The notes: a model not told the origin generated them from the sequence alone. Numbered from the stretch's first letter, positions 26,712 through 34,953 are shown. The stretch is 56,285 bases of DNA from Oligoflexus sp. (GCA_014377445.1 JACMPP010000107.1:1-56285), one strand, 5' to 3'. Program-made: numbers and translations.

Positions 26712-27215
26712 TCAAAGCTTTATTAGCGCATCCGCAATGGATACCCAACTTAGGCCAGGTCCAAACGGCGATTCCACACGAATTCCGCGCATCGAAAGTC
26801 GCTTGGCAAATTCCATATCACCCTCTCGATCGCCCACCATCGCCGAAGGCGATCGATCCCAATCCCGATCTTTCAGCAATCGTTCGATCGTTCCTGTATC
26901 GGGTTTGCGGCACCTGCAAAGCTCGTATGAGTAGTGAGGACCGATTCATACCGTTTCGAAGGAAATCCCCTGGCTGCGAAAAAGCTCAACTAAGAAGTTT
27001 TGGCAGATGCCAAAGCCCTGACGCGGGTAGGAAGCCGTCCCTAATCCATCTTGATCGGTGACCGTGACGAAGGAAAATCCCGCGTTTTTAATGCGGAGTA
27101 GCGACGGAATTACATTCTCGACCAGAAGGATTTTATCAAGCGCATCGACTTTGAAGTCATGGGGCTCTTTGCAAAGCGTTCCGTCGCGATCGACAAACAG
27201 AATAGCCTTGGACAC
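26712..27215 (-). pseudogene. HisB-type histidinol-phosphatase (HAD-III), interrupted by in-frame TGA
   Basis: From a GTG at 27215 (GAGGAG 7 bases upstream) the frame reads S-K-A-I-L-F-V-D-R-D-G-T-L, the HAD motif I, then V-T-D-Q-D-G-L-G-T (motif II) and Q-G-I-S-F-E-T-V. A TGA (26946-26948) follows and the same frame continues without shift: I-G-P-H...C-R-C-R-K-P-D-T-G, then M-V-G-D-R-E-G-D-M-E-F-A (motif IV), ending at 26712. The whole is 167 residues, the size of the HisB phosphatase domain. The stop falls where relatives have a hydrophobic residue in V-L-I-C-P-H, and the first zinc cysteine of that motif is Gly here. It looks like a recent nonsense mutation in a decaying gene. Confidence 0.8.
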
Positions 27216-27401
27216 TCTTCGGGCTCCTCGTCGATTATCCTGCGAAAAAAAAGGCAATTATGCCTTAGATACAGCCTGCAAATCAAGCTGGGACTTACTT
27301 ATTCAGAGTATGTTAAGTCAAAGTGAATTACGGTTCTTCGGATGTATTCAGGCGATTTGCGTCATGGTTTGTTAAAATTGCGCTGGCAAATTCAGTTCAA
27401 G

Positions 27402-27430
27402 TTGTTTACTAAGGCCTAGCTAGGTATACT
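27402..27430 (+). promoter_or_regulatory. Sigma70 promoter of the 27462 gene
   Basis: TTGTTT (27402-27407), 17 bases, TATACT (27425-27430), about 32 bases before the ATG, which would give a leader near 25 bases. Confidence 0.6.
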
Positions 27431-27461
27431 CATCGTTCAATTTTGTTTGAGGAACTAAAAG

Positions 27462-27743
27462 ATGAAAAAGCTTCTCGTCGTTCTCGGCCTTTCCGCGATC
27501 GCTATGGCTGGCAAATGCAGCTCTGATAAGCCAAAAGAATCAGAAACTAAAAATGCTGAAGAATTTCCTGTAAAAGAAGAGTCACAAGTTCCAGCTGAAG
27601 AAGTTCCTTCCTACGAACAACAAGAAGCTCCTGCATCTACCGATGGCGCTACAGCAACTCCTATGACACCTGAAGCAACTCCAGCTCCTGCAAGCGAAGC
27701 GACTCCTTCTGAGGCAGTTCCTACTCCAGCTCCTACTAAGTAA
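27462..27743 (+). CDS. Small exported Pro/Glu/Ala-rich protein
   Basis: 93 residues. A signal peptide MKKLLVVLGLSAIAMA-G-K-C suggests export; the cysteine follows G-K so the lipobox is not canonical. The remainder is an unstructured E/P/A/T chain with repeats of P-A-P and E-A-T-P. Likely a surface or periplasmic linker; function unknown. GAGGAAC precedes the start and a strong terminator follows. Confidence 0.65.
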   Translation: MKKLLVVLGLSAIAMAGKCSSDKPKESETKNAEEFPVKEESQVPAEEVPSYEQQEAPASTDGATATPMTPEATPAPASEATPSEAVPTPAPTK

Positions 27744-28100
27744 GCCAGCATTGCTGCAAAGGCTTCTGGCAACAGAAGCCTTCACTTTTCCTCTACGATC
27801 CCGAACTATTTTTCGCTATATTTCCTCTAAATCTTCATCAAAAATAATTAAACTCTGAAATTTCATCTTATTAACTCGTTTAAAGTCCCTGTGGTCTGCA
27901 AATGCGAGCCGTTCTTTTTGCTTGTCAACGCAATTTGTTGTGTCTATAGAAGCATCCTAGTTAAGCCCTTAGCGGAATATCCTAAGGTCTTGACTCCTAG
28001 AGGGTTTAAGGTTCTTAGCCAAATGGCCAATAGCCTTGAGAAATGAGTGATGGATGACTCCCCTACAGGCTCCCTAAACGGTCTTCAAACGGGTGTTATT
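27744..28100 (+). promoter_or_regulatory. Terminator and sigma70 promoter before the 28101 gene
   Basis: AAGGCTTCTG/CAGAAGCCTT (27759-27768 / 27773-27782) is the terminator of the preceding gene. Then TTGTCA (27922-27927), 17 bases and TATAGA (27945-27950) make a good promoter. It leaves a leader of roughly 145 bases before the ATG at 28101, or about 90 to an alternative GTG at 28047. The leader holds no structure I can name. Confidence 0.6.
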
Positions 28101-28343
28101 ATGAACCAGACAGAAAATGCTGCACCAGAAGTCGCTGAGACGTTTGACGAACTCTACTTCAAGCGCCTTCTCAGCCGCGCGAACCGTACTATCACCAACG
28201 TTCGACGTATCGACGTCGATGAATTGCTCGAGCTTGCCTTCGTTGATGGCACACTCCAACCCTTCGCAGCACGCCTCCTTCGCTCACGACCAGAACTCCG
28301 TGAAGACGTGGAAAGAGCTCTCGAAGAACTCACAGCTGTCTAA
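28101..28343 (+). CDS. Small conserved-looking protein, unknown function
   Basis: 80 residues from ATG at 28101 (M-N-Q-T-E-N...). Longer forms from GTG 28047 or ATG 28050 are possible and the ribosome sites are all weak. The sequence is acidic and helical with D-E-L-L-E-L-A-F-V-D-G near the middle and a C-terminal E-L-R-E-D-V-E-R-A-L-E-E-L. It precedes rpsD by 132 bases on the same strand but has its own promoter. Confidence 0.55.
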   Translation: MNQTENAAPEVAETFDELYFKRLLSRANRTITNVRRIDVDELLELAFVDGTLQPFAARLLRSRPELREDVERALEELTAV

Positions 28344-28475
28344 TCAAAGCTTACTCGACGGTGTTGCCGACGAAGAATTTGGCTCATAGCGCTAGATTCG
28401 ATTGAATTACGCTTCCATTTGGTGTAGTTAGGCTATCGTTGACGATAAAACCGATGCAGAGAATTTGAGGTTTCA

Positions 28476-29087
28476 ATGGCTCGTTACAATGGCCCCCGTC
28501 TAAGAATTATGCGTTCCCTCGGGGTGCAACTACCAGGTCTCTCTAGCAAGAAGTGGGATGAACGCAAAGCGTATCCGCCCGGTATGCACCAAGGCAAACA
28601 ACGTAAGAAATTGTCTGTTTACGGTACACAGCTTCGCGAAAAACAAAAACTCCGTTTCAACTACGGTATGGGCGAAAAACAACTTCGTCGCTTTGTAGAT
28701 ATGAGCTTCCAGAAACGCGGTAATCCAGGAGAGAACCTCGTTCAATTCCTCGAAAGCCGTTTGGACAACGTTCTCTTCCGTGCTGGCTACGCTCGTACAA
28801 TCATCGCTGCTCGTCAGTTGGTTGTTCACGGCCATGTGGTTGTTAATGGCCAACGCGTAGACAAGCCTGCCTTCCTTGTGAAAAAAGACCACAAGATCGC
28901 AATGTCTCCTAAAGGCGCTAAATTCGGCCACGTCGTAGCAAGCCTTGAGCAACCCGCTCTTGCTCGCCCGGAGTGGATCGGTTTTGACGAAGGTTCGAAA
29001 GTAACAACTATCGTTCTTCAGCCGTCACACGAAAGCATTCCATTCCCGATCGAAATCGGTCAGGTTATCGAATTCTACAGTAAATAA
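28476..29087 (+). CDS. rpsD: 30S ribosomal protein S4
   Basis: 203 residues. M-A-R-Y-N-G-P-R-L-R-I-M-R is the S4 N-terminus without the zinc cysteines. K-L-S-V-Y-G-T-Q-L-R-E-K-Q-K-L-R-F-N-Y-G-M follows, and the S4 RNA-binding motif F-R-A-G-Y-A-R-T-I-I-A-A-R-Q-L-V-V-H-G-H-V is near residue 107. It organises the 5' domain of 16S rRNA. It stands alone here, away from the alpha operon. It marks the last chromosomal gene before the element. Confidence 0.96.
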   Translation: MARYNGPRLRIMRSLGVQLPGLSSKKWDERKAYPPGMHQGKQRKKLSVYGTQLREKQKLRFNYGMGEKQLRRFVDMSFQKRGNPGENLVQFLESRLDNVLFRAGYARTIIAARQLVVHGHVVVNGQRVDKPAFLVKKDHKIAMSPKGAKFGHVVASLEQPALARPEWIGFDEGSKVTTIVLQPSHESIPFPIEIGQVIEFYSK

Positions 29088-29417
29088 GGATACTTACAAC
29101 CTTTGAGCACCAAGGGTTACAGGGTTTTCGGGCCCTCCCAGGGCCCTGAACCCCTTGAGCCCCAAGGGTTTCAAAAATTCTTAAAAGCAGGTCTTCATTG
29201 GCCTCCTTTGAAGTTAATGTTTTCGAGAGGTCGGCTTCACTGCTTGGCCTCTTTTTTTGCCCAATCTGTTTCAATCAATCTCACCTTGGTGTTCCTCTAG
29301 CGTGTCACATCTCTCTCGTCGCATCTGGCGCGAGTGGACACGCAATTTTCCATTTTACCCAGAGCGCTCCGAAGAGTTACATGTTCGACTAACATTGACA
29401 CTCAAAGGAATACTTTT
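29088..29417. repeat. Imperfect direct repeats and hairpin downstream of rpsD, candidate att region
   Basis: Two 16-base repeats with one mismatch, TTGAGCACCAAGGGTT (29103-29118) and TTGAGCCCCAAGGGTT (29155-29170), flank a GC hairpin GGGCCCT/AGGGCCC (29130-29136 / 29140-29146) extended by GGGTT/AACCC. The hairpin may be the rpsD terminator. The repeats sit between rpsD and a tyrosine recombinase, so they could include the left attachment core. No second copy was found near the right edge of the window. The remaining 240 bases hold nothing recognised. Confidence 0.45.
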
Positions 29418-30716
29418 ATGAATGAGATGATTATCCCGCAAGGGGACGGGATGCTGGAGATGCTTCGGCTTAAGAAGTATGGAGGCGGAAAATACTCAAT
29501 CCGCTATCGCAGCTTTCTCACCGGAGGTTACAAAGTTATCCCGGTAACGAAGACAGGGGTATTCCATTGCAAAGACGACGCTACCTCATGGGCCCGCGCC
29601 AATCTCCGTGAGTATCTTGTGAAAGAAGTTCAGATGCTCGAGCGCCAGACGTGGCGGTCTAACCTCAAGGTGCTTCAGCTCTACAACAGCTACGCTGAAT
29701 GGCGCAAAGAGGACCAGCCCAGGTCAGCTCAACAGGACCTAAGCATGCTCATCAATTACGGGATTCCATTCTTCGCTGGCGTGCTTAAAGAGGAAGACCC
29801 GAACAAGTGGTGTGAGTTTGGGGAGGAGCTCTTGGAATGGCTTCGGAAGGAGGCTAGAACGAAAAAGGAAGAGCCCTTAGCCGTCTCGTCTTGCAATAAG
29901 GTAATCAATTCCCTGAACCATTTTGTGAAGTGGATGGTTAGGAAGAAGCACATTTCTTACGCCAACGCTCGCCCATTTGAATGCATTGACCAACGTAAAA
30001 CCAACAGACGGACAGAGAAAGACCTTGTTACAGATGAGGTCTTCGACGCTGTCTACAATCACATCTCAAGACAGAAGAATGGGAAGCTGTATGCGGATAT
30101 GTGGAAGACTCAACGAGCGTGTGGATTCCGAGTTTCCGAGCTTTTGGGTTTGACTTTTCATTGGCTTTCAGACGAATGCCCGGCCTTCATCAAGGAAGAC
30201 TTCGTAGAGAAGGGTTTAAAAGTCTACGGTTCTATTTACTTAGAATCACAACCGGCAAAGCCTTATGTGAAAAGAGTGAACGGAGTTATCCCGCGCACCC
30301 CTCTGAAGTGGAGAGATAGCATTAGCCCCGACAATGCTCGTACAGTTCCAATTCTCAGTAAAGAAGTCTGGGACCTACTCGTCGAGAGATATGACGTTGA
30401 ATGTGAGAAATGGGAGAAGAAAACATATGGTCTCTACAAAGATTCATACCTTCTTTTTGATGGAGCTCAGCGAAACATCTATCTTCGTTACATCCAGGAA
30501 GCGAACGCATCATTAGGATTGAAGGGCGATGGAAGCCATATCCTCAGGCACACTTTATCCACTGAATGGAGTTTGATGCGGATAGAGGACAAGGTGAAGG
30601 AGCTGGTTTTAGGACACAAGGACCAAGCCCGTAAATCTTATGACCATTTTGCTGGGAAGATAAATGCAGAGAGAGCGAAAGCTGCCCCGATGCGAAGACT
30701 AAGAAAAGTAGGCTAA
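29418..30716 (+). CDS. Tyrosine recombinase / integrase
   Basis: 432 residues from ATG at 29418 with AAAGGAA upstream; the frame opens earlier at 29334. The catalytic set is present: Arg in A-C-G-F-R-V-S-E-L-L-G-L, H-x-x-R in S-H-I-L-R-H-T-L-S-T, His in L-V-L-G-H-K-D, Tyr in A-R-K-S-Y-D-H-F. The N-terminal region resembles an arm-binding and SAM-like core-binding part. It would integrate and excise the element that begins here, immediately downstream of rpsD. Confidence 0.9.
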   Translation: MNEMIIPQGDGMLEMLRLKKYGGGKYSIRYRSFLTGGYKVIPVTKTGVFHCKDDATSWARANLREYLVKEVQMLERQTWRSNLKVLQLYNSYAEWRKEDQPRSAQQDLSMLINYGIPFFAGVLKEEDPNKWCEFGEELLEWLRKEARTKKEEPLAVSSCNKVINSLNHFVKWMVRKKHISYANARPFECIDQRKTNRRTEKDLVTDEVFDAVYNHISRQKNGKLYADMWKTQRACGFRVSELLGLTFHWLSDECPAFIKEDFVEKGLKVYGSIYLESQPAKPYVKRVNGVIPRTPLKWRDSISPDNARTVPILSKEVWDLLVERYDVECEKWEKKTYGLYKDSYLLFDGAQRNIYLRYIQEANASLGLKGDGSHILRHTLSTEWSLMRIEDKVKELVLGHKDQARKSYDHFAGKINAERAKAAPMRRLRKVG

Positions 30717-30723
30717 CAAATCT

Positions 30724-30742
30724 CCCCGGCCCACCGCCGGGG
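30724..30742 (+). terminator. GC hairpin after the integrase gene
   Basis: CCCCGGC (30724-30730), loop CCACC, GCCGGGG (30736-30742). The following sequence is pyrimidine-rich but not a T-run, so termination strength is uncertain. Confidence 0.45.
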
Positions 30743-30878
30743 CTCCTCCCTCCAAGCGATTACCCATAACCCAATTCTTACCTCAATTTTTCATCAAGAT
30801 ATTCGCCTAATTCCAAATCTTTCCTCATGTTACATGCATCCAATCCGAAAGGATGGGACTGCACTTTTGGAGACTTTC

Positions 30879-32516
30879 ATGGAAACTGTCGTTGCCGTAT
30901 TCTTATGGATTTTGTTCGCGTGGGCTTGCTTTACGCTTTATCTCTATATCACCGTCGGCAAAGTGGGCCTCGTAAAAGACAAGTGGAAAGCTCAGGCCAT
31001 CGAGGCGGAAGTGGCTTTGGTGAAGTTCACAGCAGAGCGAGCCGCAGCAGAAGCTAAGCTTAAGGCTGACCGTGAGGCTATGGATAAGAAGGCTCAGGCA
31101 GAGCGCAATGCCACCGAGGAAAAGCTCCGCAACGAGCGAGCTGTCCTCGAGAAAAGGCTAAAAGATATCCGAGAGTCATTCGACGACCGTATGAAGGTGC
31201 TCGGAAGAGAAAATACTACACTCACAACCGATAACGGAAAGATGCTCACAAGTCTCCAAGAACTCAATGATATGATTGGCAATAAAACGGCTTACGAAAG
31301 TGCCATCGTCGCGCTTAAGAACATCTTCGATGGTTACGGGAATGATTATATTGTGCCAACCCACTCCCTTCTCGATGACTTGGCAGAAGAATTTGGTTTC
31401 ACAGAGGCTGGAGCTGAACTTAAAAATGCTCGGCTTTCAACCCGTAACCTCATTAAGCATCGCCGCGCCGCCTCTTGCGATTTCCTTGACGACGATAAAC
31501 GAGAAGCTGCCACGGACTTTATTACAGATGCCTTTAACGGAAAGGTCGACTCTATTCTCTCCAGAGTGAAGCACGATAACGTCGGTATCCTCGAGCAGAA
31601 GATTAAGGACGCATGCTCCTTAGTAAATCAATTGGGCAGAGGGTTCGCAAATGCCCGAATTAATAACCAATACTTGGCAGCAAGGCTCGTGGAATTGAAG
31701 TGGGCGGCGATAACATATGAACTCAAGCATAGAGCTCAAGAGGAGCAAAGAGCTATCCGCGAGCAAATGCGGGATGAAGAGAGGGCTAAGAAGGAGTTCG
31801 AGAAAGCTATTAAGGATGCTGCAAAGGAAGAGCAAGCCATCGAGAGGGCGCTTGATAAGATGAAGGCTCAAATGGAGGCCGCGTCCGGTGAACAAAAGTT
31901 AGCGTTTGAAGGTAAACTCCTTGAGCTCCAAGAACGTCTGAAAGAAGCGGAAGAGAAGAATCAAAGAGCTAAGTCCATGGCGGAACAGACGAAATCTGGA
32001 AACGTTTATATCATCTCGAATGAAGGAAGCTTCGGAGAAGGAGTCTTGAAGATAGGTCTTACAAGAAGACTCGACCCAATGGACCGTGTGAAGGAGCTCG
32101 GTGATGCGAGCGTGCCTTTCAGCTTTGATGTCCACGCCATGATTTGGAGCGATAATGCTCCGGCCTTGGAGAAATCTTTGCATGCCCATTTCATTGCGGG
32201 CCAAATGAATAAGGTCAACCCGAGGAAAGAATTTTTCAGAGTAGGCGTGGCGCATGTACGAGAAGAGATTGAGAAATTAGGCTATAAGGCGACTTGGACA
32301 TTGGTTGGCGCTGCTAAAGATTACCGTGAGTCGAAAGCATTGGAAGAGAGCTTTAAGAAGGACCCTAAAGAATACGACGTGTGGTTGTCGCGTCAGCGAA
32401 AAGTTATGACGGAACGCTTATGGGACATAAGTGAAGCTGATGACGACGATGATGATGATGGCGAAGACGGTGAAGTGAAGGCCACGAAGAAGAGCCGAGC
32501 GAAGAAATCAGCATAA
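30879..32516 (+). CDS. Membrane-anchored DUF4041 + GIY-YIG (T5orf172) nuclease, SNIPE-like
   Basis: 545 residues from ATG at 30879 (GGAG 6 bases upstream); a longer start at 30834 is possible. Order of parts: one transmembrane helix (about residues 3-24, V-V-A-V-F-L-W-I-L-F-A-W-A), a long coiled coil (25-110), a DUF4041-like helical domain (about 115-290), a second coiled coil, then a GIY-YIG domain of the T5orf172/MUG113 type (G-N-V-Y-I-I...L-K-I-G-L-T-R-R, later L-E-K-S-L-H-A-H-F and N-P-R-K-E-F-F). An acidic D-D-D tail and basic end follow. This layout matches the SNIPE anti-phage nuclease, which cuts incoming phage DNA at the membrane. A terminator follows. Confidence 0.82.
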   Translation: METVVAVFLWILFAWACFTLYLYITVGKVGLVKDKWKAQAIEAEVALVKFTAERAAAEAKLKADREAMDKKAQAERNATEEKLRNERAVLEKRLKDIRESFDDRMKVLGRENTTLTTDNGKMLTSLQELNDMIGNKTAYESAIVALKNIFDGYGNDYIVPTHSLLDDLAEEFGFTEAGAELKNARLSTRNLIKHRRAASCDFLDDDKREAATDFITDAFNGKVDSILSRVKHDNVGILEQKIKDACSLVNQLGRGFANARINNQYLAARLVELKWAAITYELKHRAQEEQRAIREQMRDEERAKKEFEKAIKDAAKEEQAIERALDKMKAQMEAASGEQKLAFEGKLLELQERLKEAEEKNQRAKSMAEQTKSGNVYIISNEGSFGEGVLKIGLTRRLDPMDRVKELGDASVPFSFDVHAMIWSDNAPALEKSLHAHFIAGQMNKVNPRKEFFRVGVAHVREEIEKLGYKATWTLVGAAKDYRESKALEESFKKDPKEYDVWLSRQRKVMTERLWDISEADDDDDDDGEDGEVKATKKSRAKKSA

Positions 32517-32524
32517 GAGCAGCA

Positions 32525-32546
32525 GGAGGGGAAACCCTCCTTTTCT
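32525..32546 (+). terminator. Terminator of the SNIPE-like gene
   Basis: GGAGGG (32525-32530), GAAA loop, CCCTCC (32535-32540), then TTTTCT. Confidence 0.75.
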
Positions 32547-32548
32547 AT

Positions 32549-32755
32549 TCAATCTTCACTGCTAAAGTCGCTTCCAGAAGAACTGTTATCCGAATCCCCG
32601 TCGGAGCCCCATGAGCCAGAGGCACCGCCACCCGAAAAACCACCCCCGTCACCACTCCAATCGTTCGATTTATCCTCATCCTTAGAATCGTTAATCAAAC
32701 TACCTAAAACCACTCCTAGAACATCCGCCGACTCTGATGTAGACGATGTTTCCAA
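32549..32755 (-). pseudogene. Ser/Gly/Asp-rich C-terminal fragment next to the IS end
   Basis: 68 codons with no proper start; the frame begins at a TTG only three bases from the IS-end repeat (32758). The sequence is low complexity, with G-F-S-G-G-G-A-S-G-S-W, a type of tail found in some membrane proteins, then S/D-rich residues. It is most simply the 3' end of a gene cut by the IS insertion. Confidence 0.35.
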
Positions 32756-32757
32756 AT

Positions 32758-32810
32758 ATGAGCCCCATGAGCCGCAACCCCCCGCCTTTAGTCGGGGGTA
32801 AGGCGATTAG
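32758..32810 (-). repeat. IS end repeat, copy 1
   Basis: 53 bases from ATGAGCCCC to GGCGATTAG, containing the CCCCCG/CGGGGG hairpin. It is identical to 47431-47483 and about 90% like 49163-49207. It lies 15 bases after the tnpA stop. Confidence 0.8.
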
Positions 32811-32825
32811 TCCAAAAGACATCCT

Positions 32826-33239
32826 TTAATGCTTTCCTTGATTCTCAACATAACTTTTAATGACATCCAGCGGCGCTCCGCCGCAACTCATCGCACAGTA
32901 AGACGGACTCCAGAACTTTCCCCACAATCTTCGACTCGCAAGCTCCCTCGAAAACCTCTTTTGGACCAGGAAACTCGAACGCCCTTTCAAAATCTTAACC
33001 AATTCGGAAAGATTCAAATTCGGTGGAATCTTAATCAAAATGTGGACATGGTCCCCATCGACCCCAAATTCTATCAATTCCGATGAAAATTCCTTCAGCA
33101 CCTCAGCAAATATCTCTCGAAGGTAATCCCCAACATCGTTGAAAACCACGTTCCTTCGATACTTAATGCTAAAGATTAAATGCATATAAATCATAGATTT
33201 ATAACCCTTGCCCGAAGTCCAATCATATCTCTTCTTCAT
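32826..33239 (-). CDS. tnpA: TnpA, IS200-type Y1 transposase
   Basis: 137 residues. M-K-K-R-Y-D-W start at 33239. The HUH motif is H-V-H in G-D-H-V-H-I-L-I near residue 67; the catalytic tyrosine is in K-S-Y-V-E-N-Q near the C-terminus. The enzyme excises and inserts single-stranded DNA using the end hairpins. A longer upstream frame on this strand is only an antisense shadow of tnpB. It has a close paralogue at 49223-49636. Confidence 0.92.
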   Translation of the reverse strand: MKKRYDWTSGKGYKSMIYMHLIFSIKYRRNVVFNDVGDYLREIFAEVLKEFSSELIEFGVDGDHVHILIKIPPNLNLSELVKILKGRSSFLVQKRFSRELASRRLWGKFWSPSYCAMSCGGAPLDVIKSYVENQGKH

Positions 33240-33258
33240 CCAAATACCTCCACCTCCA

Positions 33259-33292
33259 AGATATCGGGCCACCACACATGGTCCCGATATCT
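33259..33292. promoter_or_regulatory. Inverted repeat with element-type promoter motif, between tnpA and tnpB
   Basis: AGATATCGGGCCA (33259-33271) and TGGTCCCGATATCT (33279-33292) form a near-perfect hairpin with a 7-base loop. Its plus strand holds CCACA-N8-CGATAT (33272-33290), the same motif found before the element's other genes, here pointing at tnpB. The matching hairpin is present beside the second tnpA copy (49656-49689). Confidence 0.65.
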
Positions 33293-33359
33293 CAATCTTA
33301 GAAAAGAGAGCTTTCGAGAACCGATATCCCTCTCTTGCCAATGAATTAAGGATTTGATT

Positions 33360-34766
33360 TTGGAAGCGATGAAAGCAAAAATCTATGCAACTCCAGAGCA
33401 GCGGGCCACGCTGCTGAAATGGGTTGCGGGTGCGCGCTGGATTTACAATTCCAAAGTCAACGAGAACGCTTACCTTTCCACCTTTGCTCGCAAATATATG
33501 CCGATAGGCACATATCCTGATATCGATAAGAAGTTCTCGCACTTTAAATCGGGTGACGGAGAATGGCTCAAAGAGATTCCTTCTCCTATCCTTCGCGAAG
33601 CGTGTAACAAATGGGTTGATGGCTTCTTTCGTTACCTCAAAAGCCTCAAATCGAAGAAAAAAGACGGACGTAAGGTCGGAAAACCTAAACTTCAACGCCG
33701 CGATAGAGGCGGAGACATCGTTCTCGATTCGACTTGTTTCAAAATCGAGAAACAAACCGAGTCCCACGTCTACCTCCTCGTCGGACAAAAGAACAACAAC
33801 ATCGGTATCCTTAAGGTCAAAAGAACTAAACGTATCGGTGACGTCAGCTCCGCTCGTCAAATCAGAATTTCATACCGCAAAGGTATCTTCACCTTGTCCT
33901 TGGTATTCGGAGAATCCGAAGACGCATACGTTTCGTATGCGAACGACACTATTCAATATCTCAAAGACAACGAGAGCTTAGAGAATCTTCTCGAAACCTC
34001 CATCGGCGTCGACCGTGGCGTCCGCACTCCATTCGAGACCAATCTTAAGTCCTACGATTTAACGAACTCCGCTAAACGCAAAGTTAACGGAAAAGAACGC
34101 TTCATCAAACGCCAGCAGCGTAAGCTGCATCGCCAAGTCAAAGGCTCCAAGAAAAGGAACAAAACCAAAGCTAAAATTCAAAAGGCTTGGGTTCAAATCC
34201 ATAACATCCGCGAAGATTTCAGCCATAAGGTCTCTCACGACCTCGTCGTGAAATCCTCCGCGAAGATTATATGTCTCGAGAACCTTAATATCGCCGGCAT
34301 GACCAAGTCCTCGAAGGGGACTAAAGCTGCGCCGGGCAAGAAGGTCGCCCAAAAAAGAGGCCTTAATAAATCCATCCTTTCCAAGGGTTGGGGCAGCACG
34401 GCTGCCAAAATCCAATACAAAGCTCAACGAAACATGAAAATCGTTGTGAAGATAAATCCCGCTTATACATCACAAACATGCTCCTGCTGCGGTCATGTTT
34501 CCAAGGAAAGCCGGAACGCGAAAGCGTTCGATTGCGTTTCTTGCCATTACAAAGATGATGCGGATAAAAATGCCAGCAACAATATCAGAATGATTTCCGT
34601 CGCTCTGATACACCTCGGACAGAGGTTAGACGACAAGGGAGCTTTAAAAATGCCCGAATCATCTAAAGACCGTGGAGAGTTTAGTAAGACTTTAGAGGCC
34701 TTGCGCACTCTAAAGCAAGGCTCGATGAAACGGGAACCTATCTCTAAAGCCTTACCAAAGGTCTAA
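33360..34766 (+). CDS. tnpB: TnpB, RNA-guided RuvC nuclease of IS605
   Basis: 468 residues from TTG at 33360, which sits 7 bases after AAGGA; ATG 33369 is the alternative. An N-terminal wedge/REC part (1-215) is followed by RuvC-I I-G-V-D-R-G-V-R-T-P, RuvC-II Glu in I-C-L-E-N-L-N-I, a C-x-x-C/C-x-x-C zinc finger (C-S-C-C-G and C-V-S-C) and RuvC-III Asp in D-A-D-K-N-A-S-N-N. All three acidic residues are intact, so the nuclease is probably active. The omega RNA scaffold would come from the 3' end of this gene and the hairpin at 34773-34792, with a guide starting near 34793. Confidence 0.92.
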   Translation: MEAMKAKIYATPEQRATLLKWVAGARWIYNSKVNENAYLSTFARKYMPIGTYPDIDKKFSHFKSGDGEWLKEIPSPILREACNKWVDGFFRYLKSLKSKKKDGRKVGKPKLQRRDRGGDIVLDSTCFKIEKQTESHVYLLVGQKNNNIGILKVKRTKRIGDVSSARQIRISYRKGIFTLSLVFGESEDAYVSYANDTIQYLKDNESLENLLETSIGVDRGVRTPFETNLKSYDLTNSAKRKVNGKERFIKRQQRKLHRQVKGSKKRNKTKAKIQKAWVQIHNIREDFSHKVSHDLVVKSSAKIICLENLNIAGMTKSSKGTKAAPGKKVAQKRGLNKSILSKGWGSTAAKIQYKAQRNMKIVVKINPAYTSQTCSCCGHVSKESRNAKAFDCVSCHYKDDADKNASNNIRMISVALIHLGQRLDDKGALKMPESSKDRGEFSKTLEALRTLKQGSMKREPISKALPKV

Positions 34767-34772
34767 GGGAAG

Positions 34773-34792
34773 CCCCCGGTTTTAACCGGGGG
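34773..34792 (+). repeat. IS right-end hairpin
   Basis: CCCCCGGTT (34773-34781), two bases, AACCGGGGG (34784-34792), 6 bases after the tnpB stop. Likely transposon end and 3' stem of the guide RNA scaffold. Confidence 0.65.
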
Positions 34793-34799
34793 AGGATGT

Positions 34800-34889
34800 C
34801 ACCAAGCTCATAGGCTCATTGAGAGGCGTTTCGAGGAGTTGGGTTTCGTTAAGGCCTACTGGAAGACTGCGAATAGAGAGGTGGTTTAA
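34800..34889 (+). pseudogene. C-terminal gene fragment cut by the IS
   Basis: An open frame from the IS edge gives H-Q-A-H-R-L-I-E-R-R-F-E-E-L-G-F-V-K-A-Y-W-K-T-A-N-R-split then E-V-V and stop at 34889. The composition is that of a real protein end, but no start is present. A G-rich/T-rich terminator-like stretch (34918-34944) follows, as after other element genes. Confidence 0.35.
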
Positions 34890-34953
34890 GGGTATCCCTT
34901 GGATGCTCCAATGTCTTTCCGGGGAGGCCTTCTTCTTTCTCTCTAAGCATCCA

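Larger units (their letters stand above)
32758..34792. mobile_element. IS200/IS605-family transposon with divergent tnpA and tnpB
   Basis: Bounded on the left by a 53-base end repeat with hairpin CCCCCG/CGGGGG (32779-32784 / 32793-32798). On the right is a hairpin CCCCCGGTT/AACCGGGGG (34773-34781 / 34784-34792), as expected for single-strand transposition ends. It encodes TnpA (minus) and TnpB (plus), transcribed apart from a shared 34-base inverted repeat. The exact cleavage sites cannot be fixed by eye. Gene fragments lie on both sides (32549-32755 and 34800-34889). Confidence 0.8.

Noticed and set aside
26946-26948. Selenocysteine reading of the in-frame TGA
   Set aside because: The position is a hydrophobic, non-catalytic residue in relatives and no selenocysteine insertion hairpin is apparent, so a nonsense mutation is simpler.
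33240-33860. Upstream extension of the tnpA frame to 344 residues
   Set aside because: The extra N-terminal part is the reverse of tnpB; the second tnpA copy begins at the same M-K-K-R-Y-D-W start.
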